Shown piece by piece: positions 51,973 through 63,271 of a DNA stretch of 64,000 nt. The stretch's first letter is position 1, and every line of letters starts with the position of its first letter. Made by a program: the position numbers and the translations under genes. The DNA comes from Gammaproteobacteria bacterium (GTDB lineage: Bacteria > Pseudomonadota > Gammaproteobacteria > UBA4575): NCBI GenBank assembly GCA_026713925.1, contig JAPONM010000035.1:124001-188000 (forward strand), given 5' to 3'. The notes under the pieces are model-generated. The model searched no databases and was not told the origin of the DNA. It was given only the letters and a program-made list of their open reading frames with translations.

Positions 51973-53199
51973 GTGCGCTATTCAAGAAATCAAAGAAAAC
52001 TTGCAACAGCAAGAACCCGTTTGATTCTTGACAAGCCTTTTCTTGGGGCATTGGTACTGCGCCTGCCGTTAGTAGCTGCCAATCCCGGCTGGTGTAAAAC
52101 GACAGCCTCTGATGCACGTAAGCTGTATTTCAATCACGAATACATTGATTCACTGGACATACAGGAAACTCAGTTCGTTCTGGCCAAGCAGGCCCTTCAT
52201 TGCGCCCTGTCTCACTTTGCCCGAAGACAACACCGTATCCAGCATCGGTGGGACTTGGCATGTGACTATGCGGTGAATCCCCTTTTGATCCATGATGGCC
52301 TGAAACCACCACCCGGCACGTTAACGGAAGATAGATATGAAGGGATGACTGCCGAGGAGATCTACCACTTTATAGATGATTTCGATAACGAAAGCAGCGA
52401 GCATGAAAAGCCGTCCCAAGAAAGAGCAAAGGACGGAGATCGTGACCCGCTGCAAAATGAAGGAGATCAACACCGGCAACCACAGGAATCCCGTGAGTCA
52501 GGCCCTGATGATGAAGCCGGTAAAACACATGATCTGGCTCCACGGCCAGACTCACTGACATCGCAACAGCAAGAAGAGATGTCTATCCAGTGGCAACAGC
52601 GCCTAGCAGGTGCAGCGCAGCAGGCAATGCAGGCTGGAAAACTAGGAGGATCCATGGCGCGAATGGTCGATTTCATGTTGCAGCCAAAGCTTCCATGGAG
52701 AATGCTGCTGGCCAAGTATTTGACTGCCAATGCACGCGAAGACTACAGCTATTCCAGGCCATCTTCCCGCCGGGGCAACCCGGCAATTTACCCCAGCCTG
52801 CGTAGCTCCCAAGTAAATGTTGCCGTAGGCATAGATATCAGCGGGTCTGTAAGCGATCAGGATATGAACGAATTTTTGTCCGAAGTCGATGCCATAAAAG
52901 GCAACATGCGTGCACGCATCACGCTTTTGCCATGCGATTCCGAGTTGACGGAGGGAGCACCATGGATATTTGAACCCTGGGATGATATTAAAATGCCGTC
53001 CGTCTTAAAAGGTGGCGGCGGGACCAGTTTCTGTCCTGTTTTTAAGTGGCTAGATTTACAGGACCAGTATCCTGATTTGCTAGTTTACTTTACTGATTGC
53101 CAAGGGACATTTCCTGAAACAGCCCCCTGCTACCCTGTTATCTGGCTCGTGAAAGGCAAAAAACCGGCTCCTTGGGGTCAAAGAATCCAACTCAACTGA
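51973..53199 (+). CDS. VWA-like/DUF2201 putative metallopeptidase domain protein
   Basis: A 408-residue partner of the MoxR ATPase. The N-terminal DUF2201-type metallopeptidase-like domain contains ALHCALSHFARRQHR (near residues 74-88) and WDLACDYAVNPLLI. A long, polar, probably disordered linker rich in Glu, Asp, Gln and Ser follows (about 140-200). The C-terminal VWA-like domain has the MIDAS-type VGIDISGSVSD (about 285-295) and GGGGTSF. It starts with GTG, 21 bases after the ATPase gene, and ends one base before dsrS. Confidence 0.88.
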   Translation: MRYSRNQRKLATARTRLILDKPFLGALVLRLPLVAANPGWCKTTASDARKLYFNHEYIDSLDIQETQFVLAKQALHCALSHFARRQHRIQHRWDLACDYAVNPLLIHDGLKPPPGTLTEDRYEGMTAEEIYHFIDDFDNESSEHEKPSQERAKDGDRDPLQNEGDQHRQPQESRESGPDDEAGKTHDLAPRPDSLTSQQQEEMSIQWQQRLAGAAQQAMQAGKLGGSMARMVDFMLQPKLPWRMLLAKYLTANAREDYSYSRPSSRRGNPAIYPSLRSSQVNVAVGIDISGSVSDQDMNEFLSEVDAIKGNMRARITLLPCDSELTEGAPWIFEPWDDIKMPSVLKGGGGTSFCPVFKWLDLQDQYPDLLVYFTDCQGTFPETAPCYPVIWLVKGKKPAPWGQRIQLN

Positions 53200-53200
53200 C

Positions 53201-54310
53201 ATGCAGCTTTCAAGTGAAGATCAATTGCGACTGAATGTTCTTCTTGCACAGCCCTTGCAGGCAGTACGTATCGATGAGTCCCGCATGAGTGTCCATGCAT
53301 TATCAGAAAAAGGTGAGGCAAGTATAAAACTGAGTCCTACGTGCAGAGACGAGAAATACATTCGCCTTATCCAGCAATTTCTGTCTACCCATTATCTGGG
53401 TTCGCCTGGCGGGTATCCGGTGTTTCTGAGACGCTGGACCCGAATGGGTCAGGCGCGCGATGATAGTCTGGAGAAACTGCTGCTTATTGGCGAACCCGAA
53501 GCTGTTGCTGCGGTTGTACATGCCTCAGGGCTTACGAACGAGTTGGCACGCAGGGCCTGGTGGACAGATACCAATGCCGAGAATGCACGGCGCATGCTTG
53601 AAAAAGAAAATGTTGTGCAGGGCGACATGGGAAGAACACTTGCACAATTCCTCGTCGAGTTTCTACCGTTTGAAGAAGAACAGAAAGCCATCATTGACAG
53701 CGTACGGCTGGTGCTTCAACCCGGGTTGATCAGCGAAAAGACACGCAACGATATATGGAAAAGAGGCAAAAGAAAGAACTCCTACTATGTAGGTTTTCTG
53801 CAACAAACCCCTGATGACTTGCCAATTGACATTGCTCCACATGAAAAATGGGAAGGTGCAGTAAACAGGCTGAAGCCTGAAACTGACAGAGGCAACAGGC
53901 TTGCAGAACAGCTGTGCCGGTCACTGAGCCCATGCGGCCAAGCTTTCTTGCATACAGCGAACCTGGTGCTGCAAAAACCCAATGATCAGGAAGTCGTGGT
54001 TGCGCTGCTGAATGCAATAGGGAGCTACTTCCGATGTGAAACACCCTATAAGAAAAACTGGCGTGATATGCAATCCTTGTCAGGTTATATTGAATTGCAA
54101 TATAAGGATCATCCGGATCTTGAAAGGATCTTATCAATTTACCCAGCGGTACAACGACAATTGCAAGCAATACTGAGCCTGTCCATGATAAGCGAAACAC
54201 TTGTTGATCCAATTTTTGGCATATCCGATGCAATTGGTACGGTGATGAGAAAAAAAATCGAACCTGTGACCCGCCCGGTTGCCGAGTATATCTGCTCCCT
54301 TCAATCGTAA
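53201..54310 (+). CDS. dsrS: DsrS, cytoplasmic sulfur-oxidation protein
   Basis: A 369-residue protein matching what I recall of DsrS: an opening such as LSSEDQLRLNVLLAQPLQAV, a LGSPGGYPVFLRRWTRMGQ segment (about 67-85), and long helices afterwards. In A. vinosum dsrS is the last gene of the dsr cluster and loss of it affects dsr protein levels; its biochemistry is not known. Here it is about 14 kb from dsrA and directly follows the VWA gene, with cysG 15 bases downstream. The name rests on sequence memory and context. Confidence 0.82.
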   Translation: MQLSSEDQLRLNVLLAQPLQAVRIDESRMSVHALSEKGEASIKLSPTCRDEKYIRLIQQFLSTHYLGSPGGYPVFLRRWTRMGQARDDSLEKLLLIGEPEAVAAVVHASGLTNELARRAWWTDTNAENARRMLEKENVVQGDMGRTLAQFLVEFLPFEEEQKAIIDSVRLVLQPGLISEKTRNDIWKRGKRKNSYYVGFLQQTPDDLPIDIAPHEKWEGAVNRLKPETDRGNRLAEQLCRSLSPCGQAFLHTANLVLQKPNDQEVVVALLNAIGSYFRCETPYKKNWRDMQSLSGYIELQYKDHPDLERILSIYPAVQRQLQAILSLSMISETLVDPIFGISDAIGTVMRKKIEPVTRPVAEYICSLQS

Positions 54311-54325
54311 TACGTCATTACCTGC

Positions 54326-55774
54326 ATGAACTACCTGCCCCTATTCCTGGACATCAAGAACAAGTCATGCCTCGTTGTGGGGGGCGGTCTGGTTGCTTCA
54401 AGAAAAATTTCGTTGCTGATTCGGGCTCAGGCAAGAATTACCGTCATTGCACCAGATGTAACATCAGAGATTCGCAACCAGACCACTACTGCAGCGGTTA
54501 CCTGGCTACAAAAAGACTTCACGTCGGAAGATTTAGAAAATCTGGAAAACTTCCAGCTTGTCCTGGTAGCTACAAATAACCACAAAATCAATGCCGAGAT
54601 CGCTGAACACTGCAAGATAAGAAAAATATTGGTCAATACTGCAGATGATGTTCAAAACTGCAATTTCATTTTGCCATCTATCATTGACCGTTCACCTGTA
54701 CAGATTGCAGTGTCCACCGGTGGTGCATCGCCAGTCCTGGCACGGATGCTGCGCGCTAAACTGGAAAACTGCATACCTGCCGCCTATGGACAACTGGCAA
54801 AACTGATTGAGAACAACCGCCTCAAGGTAAAGGAAAAGTTTTCCACCGTAGACCAGAAAAGAAAGTTCTGGGAAAAAATCATACAGGGGCCTGTTGCCGA
54901 GCTTGTATTCTCTCGACAATCCAGTCGGGCAGAAAAAATGTTACAGGATGCAATCGAGCATTCCGATCATCATGGCTTGCCCCAAGGAGAAGTTTACCTG
55001 GTCGGTGCAGGACCGGGTGATCCTGACCTTCTTACATTTCGTGCATTGCGGCTCATGCAACAGGCTGATGTAGTGGTATATGACCGGCTCGTGTCTCAGG
55101 AAATCATGGACCTGATCCGTAAAGAAGCAGAACTTATCTATGCCGGGAAAGAACGATCACAACATACATTGCCCCAGGAAACCATTAATCAACTCCTGGT
55201 TCGCTTGGCAAAAGAAGGTAAACGGGTTTTGCGCCTGAAAGGCGGGGACCCGTTTATATTTGGCAGGGGTGGCGAGGAAATCAGCACACTGATTGATGAA
55301 CAAATACCGTTTCAGGTTGTTCCCGGGATCACAGCAGCAGCAGGATGTGCCGCCTATGCAGGTATCCCACTCACTCACCGTGAACATTCACAGGCCGTAA
55401 TTTTTGCAACCGGGCACCTGAGCGACGGAACGGTCAACCTCAACTGGGAAATGCTTGCACACAAAAACCAGACACTGGTGTTTTACATGGGGCTGCAGGG
55501 TCTGGAAAATATTTGTGCCAGTCTTACAAAACATGGACTGGACCCCGGTACGCCTGCTGCCCTGATCATGCAAGGTACAACTGCGCAACAAAAGGTAATC
55601 ATTGGCAACTTGAGCAATCTGCCAAAACTGGTTATCCAGCATGCTGTCAAACCTCCAACCCTGGTCATTGTTGGAGATGTGGTGAATCTGCATAATACGC
55701 TGCACTGGTTCAATCCAGAAGAAGATGTATCAGCATCAGCTGTCAGGTATTTCGGGGGTAAAATTCAGTTTTGA
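54326..55774 (+). CDS. cysG: CysG, trifunctional sirohaem synthase
   Basis: A 482-residue enzyme making sirohaem from uroporphyrinogen III. The N-terminal half (about 1-205) has the NAD+-dependent dehydrogenase/ferrochelatase fold, with VVGGGLVASRK and STGGASPVLARMLR. The C-terminal half is the S-adenosylmethionine methyltransferase (LVGAGPGDPDLLTFRALRL, RLKGGDPFIFGRGGEE, PGITAAAGCAAYAG). Sirohaem is the DsrAB cofactor, and with DsrN as amidase the island encodes its own cofactor supply. The gene follows dsrS by 15 bases. Confidence 0.96.
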   Translation: MNYLPLFLDIKNKSCLVVGGGLVASRKISLLIRAQARITVIAPDVTSEIRNQTTTAAVTWLQKDFTSEDLENLENFQLVLVATNNHKINAEIAEHCKIRKILVNTADDVQNCNFILPSIIDRSPVQIAVSTGGASPVLARMLRAKLENCIPAAYGQLAKLIENNRLKVKEKFSTVDQKRKFWEKIIQGPVAELVFSRQSSRAEKMLQDAIEHSDHHGLPQGEVYLVGAGPGDPDLLTFRALRLMQQADVVVYDRLVSQEIMDLIRKEAELIYAGKERSQHTLPQETINQLLVRLAKEGKRVLRLKGGDPFIFGRGGEEISTLIDEQIPFQVVPGITAAAGCAAYAGIPLTHREHSQAVIFATGHLSDGTVNLNWEMLAHKNQTLVFYMGLQGLENICASLTKHGLDPGTPAALIMQGTTAQQKVIIGNLSNLPKLVIQHAVKPPTLVIVGDVVNLHNTLHWFNPEEDVSASAVRYFGGKIQF

Positions 55775-55824
55775 GGGCAACCCTGAACCGTCCAGGAACC
55801 CCTCACACATTTCGCAGCAACAGA

Positions 55825-56214
55825 ATGGCCGGGTTTTTATTTCCTGTGATACTGTTTTATGCAAGGATTTCCCACAGCGAATTGTCCGGCTATGCAAGGG
55901 TTGTCGACGGAGACACCCTGAAGATCGGTACACAACGCATTCGTCTCCATGGAATTGATGCTCCCTAGAAAAACCAGACATGTCTAGCTCATGACAGGAT
56001 ATGGCCATGCGGACAATCCGTTGCAAGCATGTTGAGAGACCCGATTCACGGGCACGTAGTACGGCGTAAGCAGACGAGTCTAGACAGGTATGGCCGTATA
56101 GTTTCAGTATGTTTTGTCGGGGAGATAAGTATCAATTGGTAGCTGGTCACTCAGGAGGGCCTGGGCCTGTGGCAGGACACAGGACCGAAATATTCCTGTA
56201 ACCGCTCTGACTAA
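55825..56214 (+). pseudogene. Broken thermonuclease-like (SNase) gene
   Basis: A staphylococcal nuclease-like reading frame begins with a short hydrophobic N-terminus (MAGFLFPVILFYARISHSEL) and the family motif YARVVDGDTLKI, then RLHGIDAP. A TAG replaces the usual Glu codon right after this, at 55966-55968. The same frame continues recognisably downstream (CLAHDRIWPCGQSVASMLRD, TSLDRYGRIVSVCFVG), meets a second TAG, and loses the normal C-terminus. Two in-frame stops make it a pseudogene unless the base calls are wrong. It lies 50 bases after cysG. Confidence 0.85.
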
Positions 56215-56483
56215 TCAGCAATCTGGTGGGTTTTGGGTGCAGAAACCTCGGACGTCGAATACTGGATTATGATTACTTTTGTATATAATTTCCCGGCAAT
56301 AAAAAGTGTATTAGGGTATTTAATTGCCCTGCGTTATAATTTTCAGCCTTTTTACAGGTCCTGCGCACTGGCCACATGACTCGCTTTAGTTGATCTGCTC
56401 TGGAATTACTCTTTTGCGATAGATAAATTTCCGTATAAAACACTTAACATAAGCAAATACAAAAATTTCCCATCCCGTTGATT

Positions 56484-59400
56484 ATGAACGTTCACGAAAA
56501 GCCCTCAGGAGGTCTGTACGAGGCAAGCACAGAGCATGATTCGTGTGGCGTAGGCTTTGTGGTTGACATCAAAGGCCGCCAATCCCACAAAATTATCGAA
56601 AATTCACTAACTATTCTTAAAAACCTCATCCATCGGGGAGCCTGTGGCTGTGAGGAAAATACTGGTGACGGGGTAGGCATTCTCACCCAGCTTCCCCACA
56701 AATTTTTTAAAAGGGTTTGCAATGAAATCGGTATCAAGCTGCCGGAATTCGGGCAGTATGGTGCCGGCATGGTGTTCCTGCCTACAGACACCTTGCAGCA
56801 ACAACAGTGTATAGACCAGTTACAGCAGGTAATCAAAGAAGAAGGCCAGCAGGTCCTGGGATGGCGCGAAGTTCCACTGGATGACTCTTTATTGGGGGTT
56901 ACAGCCAGATCCGGTGAGCCCGGTTTCAAACAGATTTTTATTGGTCGAAGTCACGATATCGAAGATGAAGCCGCATTCGAACGCAAGCTCTATGTAATTC
57001 GAAAACGTATCGAACACATCATTTTCAGTTCAGACCTTTCACAACGTGACAACTTTTACATACCGTCACTTTCGTACAGAACCTTCGTGTACAAAGGCAT
57101 GCTGACCGGCTCACAGTTTGAGCCCATGTTTCCAGATGTCACAGAACCTGACTTTGAATCGGCAATGTCCCTGGTGCATCAACGGTTTTCGACGAATACC
57201 TTCCCATCCTGGGAGCTGGCTCACCCTTTCCGCTATCTCGCACATAATGGTGAAATCAATACTGTGCGTGGCAATATCAACTGGATGCATGCGCGCGAGT
57301 CGTTGTGCAAATCTGAATTATTTGGCGATGACCTGCAGAAACTTTTCCCAATTGTAGTTGAAAATGGCAGTGACTCCGCCACATTCGATAATGTCCTTGA
57401 ATTCTTGCATATGTGCGGTCGGCCCTTGCCACACGCAATACTGATGATGATCCCGGAAGCATGGAGCAACCACGAAACCATGGATGCCGCACGCAAGGCG
57501 TTCTATGAGTATCACGCATGCCTGATGGAACCGTGGGACGGCCCGGCCTCGATCGCATTCACAAATGGAGAAGTGATCGGTGCGGTACTGGACCGGAACG
57601 GCCTGCGACCTTCACGCTACTATGTCACCAAGGATGACATGGTAGTTATGGCATCTGAAGTAGGCGTACTGGATGTTCCACCGGAAAATGTCTTGATCAA
57701 GGATCGGCTGCACCCAGGCCGAATTTTCATGGTGGACACCAAGCAGGGACGCATCATAGACGATGAGGAAATCAAAAAACAGTTTGTGGAAGAAAACCCT
57801 TATCAGGATTGGCTCAGCAACAACCTGATCACACTTGAGAATTTGCCCGACCCCAAGCAGGTTTACAGCTTTGACCAGGATACCCTGCTGCAACGACAAC
57901 AGGCATTTGGCTACACACACGAAGACTTGAGGATGCTGATGGCACCGATGGCATCTAATGGGCTGGAGCCAGTTGGTTCAATGGGAACTGATGCTGCACT
58001 CGCCGTACTGTCGAATCGTCCGCGTCTGCTGTATGACTATTTCAAGCAGCTCTTTGCCCAGGTTACCAATCCACCGCTGGATGGAATCCGTGAAGAACTG
58101 GTTACCCAGGTTGCAACAACTATTGGTCCTGAAAAAAATCTTTTGCATCCCGATGCCGAAAGCTGCAGACAGATCAGGATACCTTCACCTGTGCTTGCCA
58201 ATGAAGACCTGTCACGTATACGGGAAATTGATTTGCCCGGGCTGACAACCATTACCATTCCCATCCTGTACCCTGTTGCAGAGGGGGGCACTGGCCTTGA
58301 CAAGGCATTAAAAGATGTCTGTGCACAAGTCGATGCTGCAGTAAGGGAGAATTACACTAATGTCATCCTGTCTGATCGCGGTGCAACCAAGGAATTCGCA
58401 GCAATCCCTGCACTGCTTGCAACTGCTGGTGTGCATCATCACATGATTCGTTCAGGAACCCGTACCCGGGTAGGACTCCTGCTTGAATCAGGAGAGCCAC
58501 ATGAAGTACATCACTTTGCGGTACTGATAGGGTATGGCATTGAGGCGGTAAACCCCTATCTCGCCCTTGAATCTCTTGGAGACATGATAGGCAAGGGGCA
58601 TCTGCCAGTGATGAAGCATGAAAACGCAATCAAAAACTTCATCAAGGCCGTGAACAAGGGCCTGATTAAAACAATGTCGAAAATGGGCATCTCCACAGTA
58701 CAGTCCTATCGTGGAGCACAAATCTTTGAAGCGGTAGGCCTTAACAAGGAATTTGTCGATCAGTATTTTACCTGGACTGCTTCACGCATAGGGGGTATTG
58801 GACTAGATGAAATTTCCAGGGAAATCAGCATACGCCACCAGAATGCATTCCCAGAAAGACCTGTAAATAATCCGGACTTGGACTGGGGGGGCGAATACCA
58901 GTGGCGCCGCGATGGCGAGTATCATCTGTTCAACCCTGAAACGGTCTTTAAGCTGCAGCACTCTACACAGTCTGGACAGTACAAGCTGTTCAAGGAATAT
59001 ACCGACAAGGTAGACAGTCAAAATGAACATTTAGCGACCTTGCGTGGGCTGTTTGAATTCAAATTCGCCAGGGATTCGATTCCGGTCGAAGAGGTCGAAC
59101 CGATAGAAAACATCATGAAACGGTTTTCAACGGGTGCGATGTCCTATGGTTCCATAAGCAAGCCGGCACATGAAACCCTTGCTATCGCAATGAACCGCAT
59201 CGGCGGTAAATCCAATACCGGGGAAGGTGGTGAGGACCCGGACCGCTACACACCGGATGAAAACGGTGATTTTAGAAGAAGCGCAATCAAACAGGTGGCA
59301 TCCGGTCGGTTCGGGGTCACCAGTGAATATCTGGTGAATGCCGATGACTTGCAGATCAAGATGGCACAGGGTGCAAAACCGGGTGAAGGGGGACAGTTGC

Positions 59401-61043
59401 CAGGCACCAAAGTGTATCCGTGGATTGCAAAAGTCCGTCATTCAACCCCGGGGGTTGGCCTGATATCCCCGCCACCGCATCATGATATCTATTCGATAGA
59501 AGACTTGGCGCAACTTATACATGACCTGAAAAACTCCAACCCGCAAGCGCGAATTCATGTAAAGCTTGTTGCTGAAGTCGGCGTGGGCACGGTGGCAGCG
59601 GGTGTCTCCAAGGCCCATTCTGACGTGGTACTCATTTCAGGATACGATGGTGGCACAGGGGCATCCCCCATGAGTTCGCTGAAACATGCAGGACTTCCAT
59701 GGGAGCTTGGGCTGGCTGAAACCCAGCAGGTGCTGGTACAAAACGGCCTGCGCGACCGCATAGTTGTACAAACGGACGGGCAGTTGAAAACGGGGCGTGA
59801 TGTTGTCATTGCAGCATTACTGGGGGCAGAAGAGTTTGGCTTTTCCACTGCACCATTAGTGGTGATGGGTTGCATCATGATGCGGGTTTGCCACCTGAAT
59901 ACATGCCCTGTAGGAGTTGCCACACAAAATCCGGATCTCACCAAAAAGTTCAACGGCCAGCCGGAATTTGTTGAAAACTTTTTCAAGTTTGTTGCACAGG
60001 AAGTCCGCGAATACATGGCGCAACTCGGTTTCAGAACGGTCAATGAAATGATTGGCCAAGTAGATCGATTGGATGTGAAAAAAGCAATTGATCATTGGAA
60101 AGCACATGGCCTGGATTTCTCAAGGATTTTGTACAAGCCGGAAGGACGGCCGGGCTTTGGCGTGTACTGTTCAACTGACCAAGATCACGGGCTGGAAAAA
60201 TCCCTGGATGTAACCACGCTGGTGCCATTGTGCAAGGAGGCAGTCGAGGAACGCAAACCGGTTGACGTCATCCTGCCGATTCGCAATACCAACCGAACTG
60301 TCGGGACAATTCTCGGATATCACGTCACCAAACGTCACGGTGCCGAGGGGTTGCCTAAAGACACCATCCGTATTCACTTCAATGGTTCGGCAGGTATGAG
60401 TTTCGGAGCATTCGTGCCCAAAGGCATAACACTGATCCTGGAAGGGGATACCAATGATTATTTAGGTAAAGGTCTGTCCGGAGGCAAGATCATCGTGTAC
60501 CCGCCACGACATTCGACCTTTGCTGCAGAGCAAAACATTATAGTCGGGAACGTGGTGTTATACGGTGCCACTTCAGGAGAAGCGTACATCCGGGGCATTG
60601 CCGGGGAACGGTTTTGCGTGCGCAACAGCGGAGTACATGCCGTCGTGGAAGGAGTAGGTGATCACGGTTGTGAATACATGACGGGTGGCCGCGTTGTCGT
60701 CATTGGCAACACAGGAAGAAATTTTGCTGCGGGGATGTCAGGTGGTATTGCCTATGTGATGGCAAACAAGGAACAATTCCAGATTCAATGCAATCTTGAC
60801 ATGGTTGATCTGGAAGAGCTTGAGGATGAGGACAAAGATACGGTCTCTACATTACTGGCCAATCATCTCGAGCACACCAACAGCACTGTCGCCAAACGCA
60901 TTCTGGATGACTGGGGCAACAGCCAGCACGGGTTTGTGAAGGTCATGCCAAAAGATTACAGGCGTGTACTTGCTGCAATCAAAAAAGCTGAAATCGAAGG
61001 GACCTCTGTTGACGAAGCTGTGATGGAGGCTGCCCATGGCTAA
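56484..61043 (+). CDS. gltB: Glutamate synthase, large subunit
   Basis: A 1519-residue NADPH-GOGAT alpha chain. The type II amidotransferase domain begins after a 20-residue propeptide, giving an N-terminal Cys at EHDS|CGVGF. The central domain follows, then the FMN/synthase barrel with the [3Fe-4S] ligands [12 protein letters not shown] (near residues 1130-1145), and the C-terminal beta-helix ([21 protein letters not shown]). I chose the ATG at 56484; a TTG six bases upstream is in frame. The 270 bases upstream are AT-rich, with a TATAAT box near 56335, and probably hold the promoter. It overlaps gltD by 8 bases. Confidence 0.97.
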   Translation: MNVHEKPSGGLYEASTEHDSCGVGFVVDIKGRQSHKIIENSLTILKNLIHRGACGCEENTGDGVGILTQLPHKFFKRVCNEIGIKLPEFGQYGAGMVFLPTDTLQQQQCIDQLQQVIKEEGQQVLGWREVPLDDSLLGVTARSGEPGFKQIFIGRSHDIEDEAAFERKLYVIRKRIEHIIFSSDLSQRDNFYIPSLSYRTFVYKGMLTGSQFEPMFPDVTEPDFESAMSLVHQRFSTNTFPSWELAHPFRYLAHNGEINTVRGNINWMHARESLCKSELFGDDLQKLFPIVVENGSDSATFDNVLEFLHMCGRPLPHAILMMIPEAWSNHETMDAARKAFYEYHACLMEPWDGPASIAFTNGEVIGAVLDRNGLRPSRYYVTKDDMVVMASEVGVLDVPPENVLIKDRLHPGRIFMVDTKQGRIIDDEEIKKQFVEENPYQDWLSNNLITLENLPDPKQVYSFDQDTLLQRQQAFGYTHEDLRMLMAPMASNGLEPVGSMGTDAALAVLSNRPRLLYDYFKQLFAQVTNPPLDGIREELVTQVATTIGPEKNLLHPDAESCRQIRIPSPVLANEDLSRIREIDLPGLTTITIPILYPVAEGGTGLDKALKDVCAQVDAAVRENYTNVILSDRGATKEFAAIPALLATAGVHHHMIRSGTRTRVGLLLESGEPHEVHHFAVLIGYGIEAVNPYLALESLGDMIGKGHLPVMKHENAIKNFIKAVNKGLIKTMSKMGISTVQSYRGAQIFEAVGLNKEFVDQYFTWTASRIGGIGLDEISREISIRHQNAFPERPVNNPDLDWGGEYQWRRDGEYHLFNPETVFKLQHSTQSGQYKLFKEYTDKVDSQNEHLATLRGLFEFKFARDSIPVEEVEPIENIMKRFSTGAMSYGSISKPAHETLAIAMNRIGGKSNTGEGGEDPDRYTPDENGDFRRSAIKQVASGRFGVTSEYLVNADDLQIKMAQGAKPGEGGQLPGTKVYPWIAKVRHSTPGVGLISPPPHHDIYSIEDLAQLIHDLKNSNPQARIHVKLVAEVGVGTVAAGVSKAHSDVVLISGYDGGTGASPMSSLKHAGLPWELGLAETQQVLVQNGLRDRIVVQTDGQLKTGRDVVIAALLGAEEFGFSTAPLVVMGCIMMRVCHLNTCPVGVATQNPDLTKKFNGQPEFVENFFKFVAQEVREYMAQLGFRTVNEMIGQVDRLDVKKAIDHWKAHGLDFSRILYKPEGRPGFGVYCSTDQDHGLEKSLDVTTLVPLCKEAVEERKPVDVILPIRNTNRTVGTILGYHVTKRHGAEGLPKDTIRIHFNGSAGMSFGAFVPKGITLILEGDTNDYLGKGLSGGKIIVYPPRHSTFAAEQNIIVGNVVLYGATSGEAYIRGIAGERFCVRNSGVHAVVEGVGDHGCEYMTGGRVVVIGNTGRNFAAGMSGGIAYVMANKEQFQIQCNLDMVDLEELEDEDKDTVSTLLANHLEHTNSTVAKRILDDWGNSQHGFVKVMPKDYRRVLAAIKKAEIEGTSVDEAVMEAAHG

Positions 61044-62481
61044 GGTGACCGGCTTCATGGAGTACACGCGTGTCAAACAGCCGTACCGCCCGGTAGAGGA
61101 ACGTATTCATGACTGGAACCAGGTCATGGCTCCCTGGCACATTGATCCACTGAAAAAACAGGCAGCACGCTGCATGGATTGCGGCATTCCTTTCTGCCAC
61201 CAAGGCTGTCCGTTGGGTAACTTGATTCCAGACTGGAATGATCTGGTCTATCGGGATCAATGGAAGGACGCTATTCAACGTCTGCACGCGACAAACAACT
61301 TTCCGGAATTTACTGGAACTCTCTGCCCTGCTCCCTGTGAGGGATCCTGTGTATTAGGCATCAATGATGACCCTGTCACGATCAAGAGCGTGGAACTGAC
61401 CATCATTGACAAGGCATGGGAAAACGGCTGGGTGCAACCTCAAATTGCAGGTAAGAAAACCGGCAAGCAAATTGCGGTTATCGGGTCTGGACCTGCGGGG
61501 CTGGCTGCAGCTCAACAACTTGCACGTGCCGGGCATGACGTTACCGTGTTTGAACGGGCAGACCGCATTGGAGGCCTGCTGCGTTATGGAATTCCGGAGT
61601 TCAAAATGGAAAAGCGTGTGCTGGACCGACGCTTGGAACAAATGCGAGCTGAAGGCGTTACGTTCAGGGTCAACTCGCACATCGGACACAACATTGCAGT
61701 GGATGATGTCCGGAATGAATTCGATGCCTTATTGTTGTGTGGCGGGGCATGCGAGGCGCGCGATTTGCCTACAGAAGGTCGTGAACTGAAGGGAATCCAT
61801 CAGGCCATGGAATATCTGCCGATGCAGAATCGGATCTGTGAAGGGGATCCCGAACCAGAGCACTTCATTAGTGCGGCGGGTAAACATGTTGTCATCATTG
61901 GTGGTGGAGATACCGGTGCAGACTGCCTGGGCACTGCGAATCGGCAAGGCGCCAAATCTATACATCAACTGGAAATCATGCCTAAGCCACCGGAAGTTCG
62001 TGCAGCAGATAACCCGTGGCCTGAATGGCCCAGGATATTTCGCACAGCTTCAGCGCATGAGGAAGGCGTTGAAAGAATGTACTCAGTTTCCACCAAACGG
62101 TTTGTCAATGACGGCAACGGCTCTGTCAAAGCCCTGGAACTGGTCACAGTCGAAATCAAATCCGAAAACGGCAACCTCAGTTTCGAGGAAGTGACCGGCG
62201 GTGGGCAGACTTTAGCATGTGACCTGGTGTTGCTTGCAATGGGATTTCTAGGCCCGGAAAAGCCTGGCATGCTGGAGCAACTGAAGGTAGGCCTAGACAA
62301 TCGTGGCAATGTCATCCGTGATAAAAACTGGATGACCAATGTAGAAGGAGTGTTTGCAGCAGGCGATATGCAACGTGGGCAAAGCCTCATTGTCTGGGCA
62401 ATCGCAGAGGGCCGTAGCGCAGCGCGGGGCGTGGATCAGTATCTAATGGGAAATTCCGACCTGCCCGCTCCACTGGACTGA
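61036..62481 (+). CDS. gltD: Glutamate synthase, small subunit
   Basis: A 481-residue FAD-dependent NADPH-oxidising beta chain. Cys-rich N-terminal motifs [17 protein letters not shown] and CPAPCEGSC ligate the [4Fe-4S] clusters. The FAD motif is [18 protein letters not shown] and the NADPH motif [18 protein letters not shown]. It passes electrons to GltB for glutamate formation from glutamine and 2-oxoglutarate. The ATG lies inside the gltB end, so the two are coupled. It is a sequence relative of DsrL but lacks DsrL's C-terminal ferredoxin extension. Confidence 0.96.
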   Translation: MAKVTGFMEYTRVKQPYRPVEERIHDWNQVMAPWHIDPLKKQAARCMDCGIPFCHQGCPLGNLIPDWNDLVYRDQWKDAIQRLHATNNFPEFTGTLCPAPCEGSCVLGINDDPVTIKSVELTIIDKAWENGWVQPQIAGKKTGKQIAVIGSGPAGLAAAQQLARAGHDVTVFERADRIGGLLRYGIPEFKMEKRVLDRRLEQMRAEGVTFRVNSHIGHNIAVDDVRNEFDALLLCGGACEARDLPTEGRELKGIHQAMEYLPMQNRICEGDPEPEHFISAAGKHVVIIGGGDTGADCLGTANRQGAKSIHQLEIMPKPPEVRAADNPWPEWPRIFRTASAHEEGVERMYSVSTKRFVNDGNGSVKALELVTVEIKSENGNLSFEEVTGGGQTLACDLVLLAMGFLGPEKPGMLEQLKVGLDNRGNVIRDKNWMTNVEGVFAAGDMQRGQSLIVWAIAEGRSAARGVDQYLMGNSDLPAPLD

Positions 62482-62504
62482 CAATTCACAAACAGCGGAC
62501 CACT

Positions 62505-62936
62505 TCAGGTCTGGGGCGTATCACAGCCGGTTAACAGTGATTTTGGAAACACGATGCATTTGTTCGCATACAGCTTTTTCAAATCCTGTACCCTAATATA
62601 CACTTCATTCTCCCACACAAGTTTTCGCTCCACTTCCATTTCATTCTCAAGGTCCGCGCCGGGACCTGCTTTCCCCTCCGCCCTTCGATAAATTTCCGAT
62701 TCGATAAAATCCAGTGACACCGCAGAGCCGTCATAGTGAATCTGCAACTCATCTTCCCTTATAAAGTAATGAAACATTTCCCTGACGAGTTCATGATCAG
62801 GTGGTAGTGATTCAGCGGAACAAGTTGTTCTTGCCAGGGATTTGGCAAAAACACGATAATAGGTGTTGTTTTCCAGCTTGCGGATTACTGCATATAAAAG
62901 GACAAAATCTGATTTTCCTACAGGAACCATTGGCAA
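62505..62936 (-). CDS. Hypothetical protein, acidic C-terminal half
   Basis: A 143-residue soluble protein of unknown family. The N-terminal half looks beta-rich (DFVLLYAVIRKLENNTYYRVF), the middle has LVREMFHYFIREDELQIHYDG, and the C-terminal half is charged and helical. It is convergent with gltD and followed on the same strand by a DUF2905 gene upstream. The start could also be at the second Met (MVPVGKS). No motif points to a function. Confidence 0.62.
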   Translation of the reverse strand: MPMVPVGKSDFVLLYAVIRKLENNTYYRVFAKSLARTTCSAESLPPDHELVREMFHYFIREDELQIHYDGSAVSLDFIESEIYRRAEGKAGPGADLENEMEVERKLVWENEVYIRVQDLKKLYANKCIVFPKSLLTGCDTPQT

Positions 62937-62964
62937 ACTATCTATATAGTCAGTACGAGGCTTT

Positions 62965-63165
62965 CTATTTTTTGAATAACCACAAAATAACGGAAAGGAC
63001 GAGGCTGATAATGATCATTGTGGTAATAGGGAAGTACAGTTGAAACCCTTCTTTCTTGATAGCGATGTCACCCGGCAGCTTCCCAAATGGCATTTTGCTG
63101 ATAAGGGGCCATAGCAGCCCTATGACCAAAATTGCTAAGCCTATGAGAACCAGTATTTTGTTCAT
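62965..63165 (-). CDS. DUF2905 small membrane protein
   Basis: A 66-residue protein with two hydrophobic segments, near residues 3-20 and 46-63, separated by the family-typical loop GKLPGDIAIKKEGFQLYFPI. DUF2905 proteins are widespread small membrane proteins without known function. It lies 28 bases upstream of the hypothetical gene on the same strand, so the two may share a transcript. Confidence 0.88.
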   Translation of the reverse strand: MNKILVLIGLAILVIGLLWPLISKMPFGKLPGDIAIKKEGFQLYFPITTMIIISLVLSVILWLFKK

Positions 63166-63271
63166 ACTCAGAATATGATCGGCTTATACAGGCTTCAGGA
63201 TATTCAAAGGCTTCGAGCCTGACATTAATTACCATGTTTTTCAACAGCTTTCCACGAATGAGCGAATCCAG

